From NCBI GenBank assembly GCA_024663395.1, contig JANFAH010000073.1, positions 1 to 64,000 of the forward strand: DNA of 64,000 bases. The letters are read 5' to 3'. Of the stretch, positions 43,871 through 54,691 are shown one piece after another. The stretch's first letter is position 1. Every line of letters starts with the position of its first letter. Origin of the DNA: Pisolithus tinctorius. Taxonomy: Eukaryota > Basidiomycota > Agaricomycetes > Boletales > Pisolithaceae. The notes under the pieces are model-generated. The model was not told the origin of the DNA, ran no database searches, and saw only the letters and a list, made by a program, of their open reading frames with translations. A program made the translations under genes and the position numbers.

Positions 43871-44356
43871 TCATACCAGATTTAACTCTGTGGGCCAGAG
43901 GAACTTTGAAGGGTCCAGGTCAAGCTCATCAGCCCTTTCCTGGGTGAACCTGGAGCCTGGCACAAATGGAGGAGGATGAGTAGGTAATACAGGTAGGTCT
44001 ATGAGGGGATCTCCAGCCTCCTGATGCTCTACCCAGAATTCCACAGGCATCAACATTGGTACAGGCCTGACCTTCTTTGCTACAGGTTTGTACTTTAAGA
44101 TATGAAGAACAGGATCGAACTGGTAAGTGGAACATAAGGCTGAAATTGTCAGTGGTGAAACAGTAGTGCTAGTAGAAAATAAGAAGGGGTCATTTGAAGA
44201 AACAGAACTAGAATTGAACGGGTCAATTGGGGGCATACTATTGCTTTGTAAATCATAGAGCAATGCCACAGTGGAACTTTGGGTAGTATCTGTAGAGAAA
44301 AGAGAAGCCAGCTTCAAAGGTAACAAGGAAGAATTAGAAATGTAGAGCGAACACAC
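43871..44356 (-). pseudogene. Element B linker between protease and RT
   Basis: The frame carries YQFDPVLHILKYKPVAKKVRP, LPTHPPPFVPGSRFTQERAD and ELDLDPSKFLWPTEL. The same blocks occur in B2 at 59860-60110 (YKPVAKKVQTVP, LPTHPPDFVPGIHFT). Probably part of a continuous Gag-Pol upstream of RT. No enzymatic motif seen. Confidence 0.75.
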
Positions 44357-44534
44357 AAAGAAAATGTTATCATGGCCTCCTCACAATCTAAACAAGTCAT
44401 CAACTGACACTAAAAACCCTGCTCAGGTTGTTTCATGTGGCAACACATCTCCTTGCATGCAAAGTAGTCATCTTTGTCTTCAGAATTTACGAACTGTGGA
44501 AGAGGCTGTAGTCTGTTTTGAGGGCGCATCAGAA

Positions 44535-46010
44535 TTAATACCTGTCTTCCTGTGTTAGGGTCACAAATCTCCAGGGACTGTTCTCTGTTGGGGAAATCTC
44601 ATAGGACGCTGGAGAGCAGACAGAAGAAGGGTTGCCCAAGAAGTAGATCAAATGGAGCATGATTGATGACCTGAATTTGGAGGTGTGCTTCAATCTCCCT
44701 ATGCACAAGGATGTGTTCTCTATGACCCCTAGAGTACTCTCTTTGGATTGGTTAGTGGCTTTGAGAGTCATGCTCATGTCAGAATGAAGAGGAGCCCCTA
44801 AGGCCTCCCATAGTTCATGATGCAAGGCTACCACCTGGCAAACACTGTCCAGAATGCATTCAACATGGAGTTTGTCCATTAAGATGCCATCAACAGCATG
44901 TAAGGGGGCAGTAGTGAGACCTACACACTTCCCTTCGACGTCTCTGACCCAGAATTGTTCATAGGATGCCCAGGTAGGTGACGCCACAGCTTCTGACACT
45001 GTTTCCAAGCTACCAATCATTATCTTCTTCATCGCAGCCAGTTCTCGGACCTGCTTGCAAATCTCCAGGCTGACAGCAAAGAGGTCTTTGGTAGAGATTT
45101 CCATCTTCACTTCTAAGACTTGGTTTACAAGATGTCTGGTAGCAGCCACTTCATCAAAACTGCTCTGGTATCGAAATTGGGGTGCAGGAATTGTTGTAGG
45201 CTTAGATTTCCTGGGATCTGTGGGATTAGAGATGGCTGGAGTTTTACTAGTGGCTGGGTTCTCTGTAACATGGACAGGATCGTTTGGAATGGAATTAACA
45301 ACTGGCCTGGGGGCGGTTGATGCATTAGCAGGCACTGGACTTGTCATGGGGTTTTGCTGACAGTGGGCTGGAATATCTACACTGTTGAAATGAGTGACCT
45401 TCTTCTTCTTGATATTATTTTTCAATTCTTCTACTTGCACATAAGCTCTTGCCAGGGCGTGCTGGTCTTCTTCATTGGCATTACTCTCTAGTTCTTCATC
45501 AATTAGGTAGGAGGAGGGATGTAAGTCAACCTGAAATTCCATGGATTCTTCATTACTGAAGAACATTGTGCTGACAAGATGAGGTGGGGTATCACATCCT
45601 TGAGACAAGTTCAATGACTGGCTAGGACATTGTATGGAGATGAGGTTTGCTGAGGCGATGATAGAATTGTGCATGGCAAGGAAGTTGTCAATCTTTTCTT
45701 TAAAGTTCCAGCCAGCAGCCATCCTAGGAATGTCAGAACTATCAGGAATAAATACTCTTCCCCCTATCAGGGTGCATTTCCCAGCTTGTACATATTCATG
45801 ACACAGTGCGCACTCTGCCATGTGGTGACCATCGGTGCTTCTGCAGAAGAAACACTGTGGGTCAAAAGAGCGACAGAATTGGGCCTCTTGACCTTGCTGA
45901 GGGGGTGACATGTCAGTAGGTTGTTGGGCAACTTGGACATACTCACATTTTAAGATAGTGGGGACAGTCAATGAAGAAGGGGGTATGGGGTTCTGGGGAA
46001 ACAAAGCCAA
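44535..46010 (-). CDS. Element B gag C-terminus and protease-like region (491 aa)
   Basis: Open frame with knuckle CFFCRSTDGHHMAEC near residue 55, a Pro/Thr-rich linker (residues ~200-290), a helical stretch LFAVSLEICKQVRELAAMKK, and a retropepsin-like segment VECILDSVCQVVALHHELWE near residue 385. The expected D-S/T-G is D-S-V here, so the protease is probably dead. B2 has DSS at the same place. Continues the element B gag from 46109-46861 with a frame break near 46,020-46,110. Confidence 0.8.
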   Translation of the reverse strand: MALFPQNPIPPSSLTVPTILKCEYVQVAQQPTDMSPPQQGQEAQFCRSFDPQCFFCRSTDGHHMAECALCHEYVQAGKCTLIGGRVFIPDSSDIPRMAAGWNFKEKIDNFLAMHNSIIASANLISIQCPSQSLNLSQGCDTPPHLVSTMFFSNEESMEFQVDLHPSSYLIDEELESNANEEDQHALARAYVQVEELKNNIKKKKVTHFNSVDIPAHCQQNPMTSPVPANASTAPRPVVNSIPNDPVHVTENPATSKTPAISNPTDPRKSKPTTIPAPQFRYQSSFDEVAATRHLVNQVLEVKMEISTKDLFAVSLEICKQVRELAAMKKIMIGSLETVSEAVASPTWASYEQFWVRDVEGKCVGLTTAPLHAVDGILMDKLHVECILDSVCQVVALHHELWEALGAPLHSDMSMTLKATNQSKESTLGVIENTSLCIGRLKHTSKFRSSIMLHLIYFLGNPSSVCSPASYEISPTENSPWRFVTLTQEDRY

Positions 46011-46108
46011 AGAATCAGGCTGAGGGAGATTTCATTTTGCTCTGCTAAGCAGGTAGTTAGCATGCTTGTAGACCAGATCGAACACCCAAGGTTTGTTGAT
46101 GTCATGAT

Positions 46109-46861
46109 CTAGGTCAGAAAGTTGCAATCACATGAGCAAGGAATTCTGGAACCTTGGGGGAAACCCCTCAAGGAATTTCTCATTGATGTAGTCCTCAGGA
46201 AGCTTCTTCTTCTGGATGAGGCTGAGGATACATTGAAATTCCCAGACATATTTACTGAGATCCTCCAGTGATCCCATAGGTTTCTGAACTTGATGGTAGA
46301 GTAAGGTTTTGAGGTTGGCTTTGGTATAGCATGATCTTTCACTGAGGCACCTGGATAGTAGTTCAGGAGTTCTTTGGAAAATGTGTCCCAGTCATTGAAG
46401 CTGTCAGTTGCAGCATCTAAGGTGGACCAAAATTCCACCTCGTTGTGATTGGTGTAACAGATGACCCAGTGGATTTTATCTTTTCCAGTGTCAAGGCCAG
46501 CTTCGATGCAGAGTTGTTTGATGTCTTCAAGGTAGCAAGTGATGTCTTCAGTATGACTGGAAAACTTTGGGGCTTTGTTAGAGCCCCTGAGTAGCATGTC
46601 TCTAGCTCCAGACATTATGCAAATGGATGTGGAATTTAAGAGTGGGGTAACTGAGGTATTCTGAGTGGGAACTTGGGCAGGAGAAATGATAGTGGGAATT
46701 AAAGTGAGTGATTGCGAAGGGATAAGAAGTTGTTTGGCAGCGAGTTCAGAATTACTAGATGACCAGGATGAAGAAGAGGTTAGTTCTGAGAGAGGCGAAA
46801 GTTCTTGATGCTCTGTGGGAGGATTGAAGGGTTCATCAAAGTCAAAACCTCCTGGAAACAC
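46109..46861 (-). pseudogene. gag: Element B Gag N-terminal part
   Basis: MFPGGFDFDEPFNPP, a Ser-rich stretch, then the capsid-like region MLLRGSNKAPKFSSHTEDIT, YLEDIKQLCIEAGLDTGKDK, EFWSTLDAATDSFNDWDTFS and ELLNYYPGA. After about residue 200 the frame is shifted. 46862-47099 is the 5' untranslated part next to LTR-B (GGAGCCCACC near 47085-47094 minus could be the primer site). Confidence 0.75.
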
Positions 46862-47308
46862 TGGGTAAAATGCTGGGGATTCTGGGCTCTGAAAGATCTC
46901 ATTTATACCAAGATCTGAGTCTGATGAGTGTGGCTCTGAAATATCTCTAGGATCAGCTACTGGAATTAAGATTTCTGATGAGGAAATAGAGAGTCTGCAG
47001 AAGGGCTCTAGGAGCTCTTCAAGTTCAGATATTTGATGAGTGGGTCATAAGGATCTCCTTTCCAGATCTACAGACCCCTTGTGGTGGGCTCCAAAATGAT
47101 GTGGGGCACTACCTCTGGGTAGCATGTGAATAGAGGAAAGCTGTAGGGGAAATCCCTAGGCTTGACCCAAGGGGTGCTGAGTGGGAAGGAGACATAGAAT
47201 ACAATGATAGAGTCGGTCAAGGAGATGAATGTGTAGCATGGAATTTAATTCCGCAGAGCCATAGGTGAATTGGGTAGGAGTAGATTCACTTTCAAAATTC
47301 CAGGTGAG

Positions 47309-47831
47309 TGTCATAGTCGTGCCTCGACCCCGGCCAGACTCGGCCTCGTGCTCACTCAGTCTGGCCTCGGCCTCACTAATCCCATATCTCCAGTTGGTCT
47401 AGCATGGTAGACACTGCTTTGCAGTGTCTGTCACTTCAGCTAAGTCCTGCCGGGTCCTGTCTCCGGTCCATCTGTTCCGGTCTCCGCTACCTTAGTCATA
47501 CATTAGTAATCCTTGTCTTACCAATCATCTTAGCAATCCTTGTGAGACTGGCATTACCGGTCTCCATACTATAGTTGTTTCTAGTATATAAACTCGTAGA
47601 TACTCGGCCTGTAGATCTCAGTCTGAAATCAACTAAGTTAACCTGATAACCCCACTTTGGCCTCGGACTCGGACTGAGACCCACGCAAGGGAATAGCGCT
47701 GTACTCCCAGTTGCTAAGTCCAATCAGTCCAATCATCTGTATCTTTGACTCCCCTTCTGATCCCGACCCCTCGGTCTCATGCCCGCTTTGGTCTCTGGTC
47801 CGGCCTCAACCCGGGCATCCTGTACTTGACA
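47309..47831 (+). repeat. Element J 5' LTR
   Basis: TATATAA at 47585-47591. The expected transcript start AGTCTGAAAT is at 47620-47629. Confidence 0.95.
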
Positions 47832-47833
47832 GT

Positions 47834-47843
47834 ATTTCAGACT
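47834..47843 (+). promoter_or_regulatory. Element J primer binding site (self-priming type)
   Basis: ATTTCAGACT, 2 nt after the LTR, exact complement of AGTCTGAAAT (47620-47629), which lies 35 nt after the TATA start. Same geometry as in element D although the sequences are unrelated. Confidence 0.7.
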
Positions 47844-47869
47844 CTCCACTTGTGTGGGTCTAATACATC

Positions 47870-49261
47870 ATGGCAACCAAGACTTGCTTCCAACCCCCCT
47901 GTGGTTGTTCTGCCACCAATCCCAACTCTGCCTCAGCCAGTGGGGCTCGCCGCAAAACAGCACTAGCTGCTTTGGGCACCACTAGGTGCTCCCCAGATCC
48001 TGTTAGTCCCTTCAGGGGCTTTTCAGCCCACACATCTAATACCCCCACCCCATGTCATCCCACTGCTCCCATCCCCGAGGGTGACCCCGGCGATGATGGG
48101 CCGGGCGATGATGATGATAATAACCCAGATAATGATGACCCCGGCAACGGTCCCAGCGATGATGGGCCTGGTGACGATAATCCAGATGAGGATGATCTGG
48201 AGGATGAACCAGACTTCCCAGACCTGGACACTGAACCTGCAGTCACGGTCTTTGACAGTCTCGCGAAGGCCATCAAGCTGTTGGCTCACAATGCCCATAC
48301 TAGTCCTGAGTCCTCAAGCAGGACCAAGCTATGCAAGCCTGATACCTTTGATGGCACTGACCCTAAGAAGCTCCGTGCATTCTTTATCCAGTGTGAGCTT
48401 AATTTCCAAGACCGACCTTGGGCTTTCAGGACCAATCATGCCAAAGTCATCTTCGCCCAGTCGTACCTCAAAGGTATGGCTCTTGAATGGTTCGAGCCAG
48501 ACTTACTCGGACTCGACGACCCCAATGATCAGCCTCTCTGGATGGACTCCTGGAGGGAGCTTGTCCTGGAGCTACAAACCACCTTCGGCCCCCATGATCC
48601 GGTCACTGACACCGAGAGTCAGCTCAACCATTTACATATGAAGGAAAGTCAGCGCATTAACAAGTATGTAGTAGATTTTAATCAGCTTGCTTCGCAAGTC
48701 CGAGGCTATGGAGATGGTGCACTGCGCCATCACTTCTACTCTGGACTCCCAGACCGAATCAAAGATGAGGTCTGTCAGGTTGGCAAACCCCGGACACTTC
48801 ATGAGCTCCACCACCTCACCCAAGAGATAGATGCATGCTATTGGGAGTGAAAGGAAGAAGTCCAGCGGGCGAGTAAGCACCAAGGCTCGTCCAACTCTAG
48901 TAACAACAAGTCCAGCAGCTCTGGCAACAACAACCAGCCTAAGACCGGTCAAGATAAATCCAAGACCAGCAACAATAACAACTCCGGTTCTTCCCCCAAG
49001 CTGGCTTCATCGAAGCCAGGCAACAATAATAATAGCAACTCGTCTAAACCCAAGCCTAGCAAACTCAGCAAAGATGGAAAGCTTACCCCCAAGGAACGCA
49101 AGCATCACATAGACAGAAACCTCTGCATGTTCTGCGGAGGGTCTGGTCACTTCACTGACAAATGCCCCAAGAAGACCAGAAAGGCCAAGGCTCGCACTGC
49201 AGCTACCACCGAGGCCGCACCAGCCTCGGGCTCGGGTACTACCCCTGAGACAAAAAAATAG
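47870..49261 (+). pseudogene. gag: Element J Gag, one internal TGA
   Basis: MATKTCFQPP start. Acidic low-complexity block (residues ~65-120, D/G/P-rich). Capsid-type region: DTFDGTDPKKLRAFFIQCEL, SYLKGMALEWFEPDL, LVLELQTTFGPHDPVTDTES and FYSGLPDRIKDE. After TGA at 48848-48850 (YWE*KEE, CGA expected) come a Ser/Asn/Lys-rich linker and the CCHC knuckle CMFCGGSGHFTDKC. The stop TAG at 49259-49261 is directly preceded by A_AAA_AAA (49252-49258), a classic -1 slippery heptamer that leads into the pol frame. Confidence 0.88.
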
Positions 49262-51819
49262 GTAGCAGCTCCCAGGACTCTGCACAATCTGGGAGCTGTG
49301 CTGACTCCGGTTGTGCAAACTTGGAGGCTCGTCTCAATGTGTCTGCTCTTTCCAGTCTGAATTCTTTAACCCCCTATGTCACAATAGAAAACCCAGAAAT
49401 ACCTCGGCTTCGTACTTTAGTGGACTCCAGTTCCACACATTGTTTCATAGATAACCAATTTGCTAATCAACATTCATTTACCCCTTACTCAGTCTCACCA
49501 ATCCAACTCCGGCTATTCAATGGAACATCCACCTTCACTATAACCCAAGCAGTAGATGTCAACATCCGCTTCGTGTCCGGCGATGTCACACCGGTAACCC
49601 TGTATCTAGCCCCATTGGATTCCAAGTGTAAGATAGTTCTCGGACATGACTGGCTCACCCGCTACAATCCATTGATTGATTGGGTACTGAGCAGTCTAAC
49701 ATTCCGGACTCCTGCACAAGGAATGCCAACCCCGTTGACACCCCCTGTAAGCCTGGTCTCCACCAGCCTTCCTGACTCTGGTCCTAGCAACCAACCCAGC
49801 CTTGCGCCATCTGTACCGGTCTCTGACTCCCCGGCTCACACCCCCCTGAAGGCCCCTCTTGTTTCCCTAATCAATGCAGCCGCTTTTGTGCGCGCCTGCA
49901 AACTAGAAGGGTCTGTCCAATTCCAACTTCAGCTCCACCCCTCAGACTCAGCTCAAGCCCGATTGGCCTCGGCTTCCCCTCCTCCGGCCTTACCCAATGT
50001 ACCGGAAGAGTACCACGACTTCGCTGATGTATTCAGCAAGGCCAAGGCCAAGGCACTCCCACCACACCGGGAGTATGACCTGAAAATAGAGCTTGAAGAA
50101 GGAATGACCCTGCCTCTCGGCACGATCTACTCGCTGTCTCCTGTTGAGCTCCAAGCTCTCCAGACTTTCATCGATGAAAACCTCACTACCGGATTCATTT
50201 GGCCTACTTCCTCCCCCTATGCTGCACCAGTCCTCTTTGTCAAGAAGAAGGACGGCTCCCTCTGGCTCTGTGTAGATTTCTGTGGCCTCAACAAAATCAC
50301 TAAGAAAGACCACTACCCACTCCTGCTCATCTCTGACCTCTTGGATTCACCGAGCTGAGCCAAGATCTATACTAAAATTGACCTTCGGCATGCCTACCAC
50401 CTTGTCCGGATTGCCCTGGGCGATGAATGGAAGACCGCATTCCAGACTCGGTATGGATCCTATGAGTGGTTAGTGATGCCTTTCGGCCTCACCAATGCCC
50501 CTCTTCACAGATATGTTAGATGTCTGCATAGTCGTCTACTTAGATGACATCCTAATCTACTCTGGAGATAAGGAGTCTCACAAGCAGCATGTCCGAGAGG
50601 TACTCCACCGGCTTTGGCTTCACAGCCTTTATGCGAGGCCGGAGAAATGTGAGTTTCACTCAGACTTGGTCAAGTACCTCGGATTCCACCTTTCCCCTGC
50701 CAGCCTCACGATGTTGAAGGAAAAGGTCCAGACCATCTGCGACTGGCCTGAGCCTCACAAGGTCAAGGATGTTCAATCCTTCCTCGGCTTCGCCAATTTT
50801 TACCGCTGTTTTATCTTTAATTACTCGGACATCGTCATACTGCTGACTCGGCTTACCTGCAAGGGGGCTCCTTGGAACTTCTCTGAGGAGTGTCGCCAGT
50901 CATTCAACAACCTCAAGGCCGCCTTCACCACCGCACCGGTCTTAACTCATTTCATCCCCAGGGTTCCTATCACTGTCAAGACCGATGCTTCGGACTATGC
51001 CATCACCGGCATCCTTTCTATCACCTGTGGTGACGGCCAGATTCATCTGGTTGCATTCTACTCCCAGACTCTGACGGCCCCGGAATTGAATTATGACACC
51101 CACAACAAGGAATTGCTTGCTATTTTCGAAGCATTCTGGACCTGGCGCCACTACCTTGAGGGCTCAGCCTCACCGGTCGACGTTGTTACCGACCACAAGA
51201 ACCTCGAGTACTTCTCCACCTCTAAAGTACTCACCCACCGCCAAGCTCACTGGTCAGAATTCCTGTCTCAATTCAATATGATCATCAGATTCAGACCCAG
51301 TAAGCTTGGGGCTAAGCCCGATGCCCTAACTAGATGATGGGATGTCTACCCCCAAGAGGGGGATAGCGGCTATGCCTGAGTGAACCCGCAAAACCTGAGA
51401 CCAGTCTTCACCCAAGAGCAACTAGCAGTCTCCCTTCGCATCACATACCTCGAGTACCTGGTCTTACAAGCAGTCGCACTGATGGATGTAGAGAAACTTC
51501 ATAATGATATCCTGACCACACTGCTGGACAACCCAGTCTCACAAATCCGCCTGTCTGACATGACTGATCCCCGGTGGTCAGTAGATGACACCGGCTTCCT
51601 TCAGCTTGATGGAAGGATCTATGTGCCGGACTCAAATGACCTCCGCCTTAGGGTCTTGTGCCTCAAGCATGACCACCCTCTGTCTGGCCACTTCGGCCAA
51701 AACCACACACTAGAGCTCATATGGCATGAGTATACCTGGCCCGGCCTCAGGACCTTCGTCAAGGACTATGTCCAGTCTTGCACGGCCTGCGCTTGGGCTA
51801 AGGTTCCCCACCATTGGCC
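49262..51819 (+). pseudogene. pol: Element J Pol, part 1 (PR, RT, RH, IN zinc site)
   Basis: Protease [15 protein letters not shown] (DSS instead of DSG) and [30 protein letters not shown], then TGA at 50356, [23 protein letters not shown] deletion with frame change near 50,500 removes the AFQRFMND-type helix before YLDDILIYS. RNase H: KTDASDYAITGILS. TGAs follow at 51335 (TR*WD) and about 51377. Integrase zinc region: KHDHPLSGHFGQNHTLELIW ... CTACAWAK. Ends at the Harbinger insertion. Non-functional because of the RT deletion and stops. Confidence 0.9.
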
Positions 51820-52004
51820 TTAGGGCCCGTTCGGCAGCCGCTCGTTTGCCTCCGTTCCGTTTCGTTTTGAATTCCCACCGTTTGCAAACGGAACGGGTGG
51901 GCAAGTAAAATGGAGGCATCACAAAATGTCACAGATATGTCACACCCATAGTCACATGTAGATCAGACATCAGATAGTGATCAATGGTACTGCACTACCT
52001 TGCC

Positions 52005-53349
52005 ATGGCTCCATCATCATCTCAGAAAAAGAGAAAATCCTTGAAAGCCTTGAGATCATTATCCTACCACCATAAAAAGAAAGTAGCAGCAGTTGCTGCT
52101 GCTGTCACAATGGCCATTCTACCATCTATAGACAAGATGCCACAGCACACCTCAATCTTGACTGGTCATGCATGGGTTCGTGAGCTGTTATTTGGACATC
52201 CTCGCCGCTTCTATAATATGATGGGAATGTCCAAGCCTACCTTTCACCGCCTCCAACATGAGCTTGGGGAGTATGCAGGACTTTCCAATTCAAAGCACAT
52301 TTCTGCAGAGGAGCAGTTGGCAATATTTTTACGTATGTGTCGTGCAGGGGCAACAAACAGAGATATGCAGGAGCGTTTTCAGCACAGTGCAGATACTATC
52401 TCAAAGTGAGTAAGAATGTTTATTTATTAATGAGAAAATATATTAATGTATATTCAGAATTTTTCTTCGTCTTCTTGATATGACTATCTCCCCACGGTTC
52501 TACAATAAATATGTTCACCTTCCACCCGATGACCTTGTTCCTCCCAAGATTCAAGCTGATCCAAAGTTCTACCCCTTTTTCAAAGACTGCCGAGGTGCAA
52601 TTGATGGCACTCACATTGACATCTTTGTCCCTGATGATGCACTCACTACTCGCTATCGCAATCGCAAAGGTCACCTCTCACAGAACATTCTTGCAGCATG
52701 CACATTTGACATGCAATTTTGCTATATTTTGGCTGGCTGGGAGGGGAGTGCAGCAGATAGTCGCATTTATGATTCTGCTCGACGGACTGACTTTGCAATC
52801 CCGCCAGGCCTGTGCTACCTGGCAGATGCAGGGTTTGGAATATGTGACTCCTTATTGGTTCCTTACCGTGGTGTCCGCTATCATCTTAAGGAGTGGTCAC
52901 AATCTTCTCAAAGGTTTTCTTTATTCCTGCATTTCAATGATAATACTCTGTTGACATGCCAAAATTACAGGCCTCGAGATTACAAAGAACTGTATAATCT
53001 CTGCCATGCACAGGCTCACAATGTTGTTGAGCGCATTTTTGGAGTTGTCAAACGACGTTTCCGCCTTATGGTGGCTGCTCCAGAGTATGACCTTCAAGTA
53101 CAAGCAAAGCTGGTTCCTGCCCTTTGTGTTCTCCATAACTTCATCTGCACTCATGACCCTGATGACACTGGGGAATTTGATGGGATCTCAGGAACCCATC
53201 AAAGGCCTACAACTCACCTGAGTGAAAGGGCACCAGCAGACTTTGGTCACACAATCACACCAGCAGAACGAAGTAGGGCAAGTGAAAAACGGGATTCAAT
53301 TGCAAAAGCAATGTGGGCACAGTATGTTGGGTATACTAGGGAGAGCTAG
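52005..53349 (+). CDS. Harbinger transposase (DDE_Tnp_4 type)
   Basis: Cut-and-paste transposase of the PIF/Harbinger superfamily. The start MAPSSSQKK (52005) gives a basic N-terminus suited to nuclear import. Exon 1 ends after HSADTIS at 52405; intron 52406-52457 (GTGAGT..TTCAG, 52 nt); exon 2 continues in frame with FLRLLDMTISPRFY. Catalytic residues: D in GAIDGTHIDIF, D in YLADAGFGICD, E in AHNVVERIFGVVKRRF. A second probable intron lies within 52915-52974 (GGTTTTC..TTACAG), because SLFLHFNDNTLLTCQN interrupts the usual family sequence. Neighbour 53360-54497 is its Myb-like partner. No stop or shift seen. Confidence 0.93.
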
Positions 53350-53359
53350 GATGAAATGA

Positions 53360-54497
53360 TTATGTAGCATTGGCAAGTTCCAACTGTATGTATGCAGAAC
53401 GAATGGTGGCATCAGAAACAGCAAGATATGCATCTGCCTTAGCTATGTCCTTGGAAAAGAGAGAAATTGCCTTTACACGTTCCTGGGTAGACAAGTTGAT
53501 ATCACCAGATATTGCTGCAATAGCATCCATACGCCTCTTTGGAGTGGGAGGGAAAACTCCAAAAGTATCAAGAGTCTGAATCTCCGGAGGAGTGTTGAGT
53601 GAAGAAGCAACGGCAGCCAGTGCATCAGCAACTCCGAGGATTGCTGCAGGACCAGTCACCTTGGCACGTTTTTTCTTCAACAAAGGTGCTGGGGTATCAG
53701 GGGAGGTACTGGCAGCACGTTCTCGCTTCAGTCTGTGAGAGGATATAGGGGTCTACAAGATTGTGAAGGTGGGTCATAATAAATAAATTGTACACAATTA
53801 CGCACCTCATTTTCCTCTTCCTCATCAGTGGAAGGCCACAAAATACTCTCGCCAGCCTCTGGAGTTAATGAAATAGACCTGCCTGTATCAGGGATGTGAA
53901 GGGCACCCTCCCCAGTAGCATGACGCCCTTCAATGAGACTAAGAATATCGTCATAGAGTGGGAAAGGATTGTAACGCCAAGGCTTTGCCTCGGGATGGGC
54001 CTACAACATGGCTGAAAATATGTTCATAAGAGAACTGGGTCCGTAGACTTACCTCCAGGTATTTCGCCCACACAGATTCTTCAGCAGTGGCCATCTTTGT
54101 CATCTCATCCCAACCAAAGCCAGAGGCAGTGATCAACTGCTGCACAATGAGACAATTGGCCTTGAGCTAGTGTGATGCTCGAGCTTCAGAGATATCACAC
54201 AAAGCAGTCAGAAATGATAATCACCGTAGCCCAACGACGAGAGCAGTTCCTCGCAGTCTTCGGGGCACCACCACTTGCCTCATGGCTGTGCTCGAGTGCC
54301 TTTGCAGCAGCCGTGAATGCTACAGACTTGAAAGTCCCATTATCTGCAGAATTCCCACTTGCAAAGGTCTTGAGGGTGTCGACGAGTGCTGTATCATCAC
54401 TGGTGCTCCACTTGGCATTACGAGGAGCCTTTGTATTGTCACAAGAAGTTGTGGAACTTGCAGGAGCTTGATGGGTGGCCTGAGATGTATGAGCCAT
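53360..54497 (-). CDS. Harbinger Myb/SANT-like partner protein
   Basis: Minus strand. The start MAHTSQATH (54497) is followed by a Myb/SANT-like triple-helix segment: NAKWSTSDDTALVDTLKTF ... FTAAAKALE ... KTARNCSRRW. Further exons give VQQLITASGFGWDEMTKMAT and VWAKYLE, then an acidic part (STDEEEENE), and the last exon KKKRAKVTGPAAILGVADALA ... VSDATIRSAYIQLELANAT. Introns have GTAAGT-like donors (for example after KYLE, about 54050). In this superfamily such proteins bind DNA ends with the transposase. Exon limits approximate; no disabling change noticed. Confidence 0.8.
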
Positions 54498-54691
54498 ACT
54501 TGTAAAGACAGTGGTAGTAGGGTATTAGTAGTACGAAACTTGAAGATATAGTATCCCAAGGTAAAACGGAGCGTGACAGACTGTTTCGAAACAGCAAGGG
54601 CAGACTCGTCCGTTTGCAAACCGTGGGAAATCAAAACGAAACAGAACGGTTGCAAACGAACGGAAACGGAGGGCTGCCGAACAGGCCCTTA

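Larger units (their letters stand above)
51823..54688 (+). mobile_element. PIF/Harbinger DNA transposon
   Basis: Inverted ends GGGCCCGTTCGGCAGCC (51823) and GGGCCTGTTCGGCAGCC (reverse from 54688), imperfect over about 80 bp (CGTTTGCAAACGGA). Flanked by TTA (51820-51822 and 54689-54691), the 3-bp duplication typical of PIF/Harbinger. Two convergent genes, a DDE transposase and a Myb/SANT-like protein, end 10 bp apart. 2866 bp. Both reading frames look undamaged after splicing, so this may be an autonomous copy. Removing the element and one TTA restores the J integrase frame. Confidence 0.94.

Noticed and set aside
46862..47099. Possible extra gene between B gag and LTR-B
   Set aside because: Stops in all useful frames; best read as 5' untranslated sequence of B.
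48023..48298. Minus-strand hydrophobic frame (IIIIARPIIAG) as a membrane protein
   Set aside because: It is the reverse of the acidic D/G/P low-complexity block of J gag.
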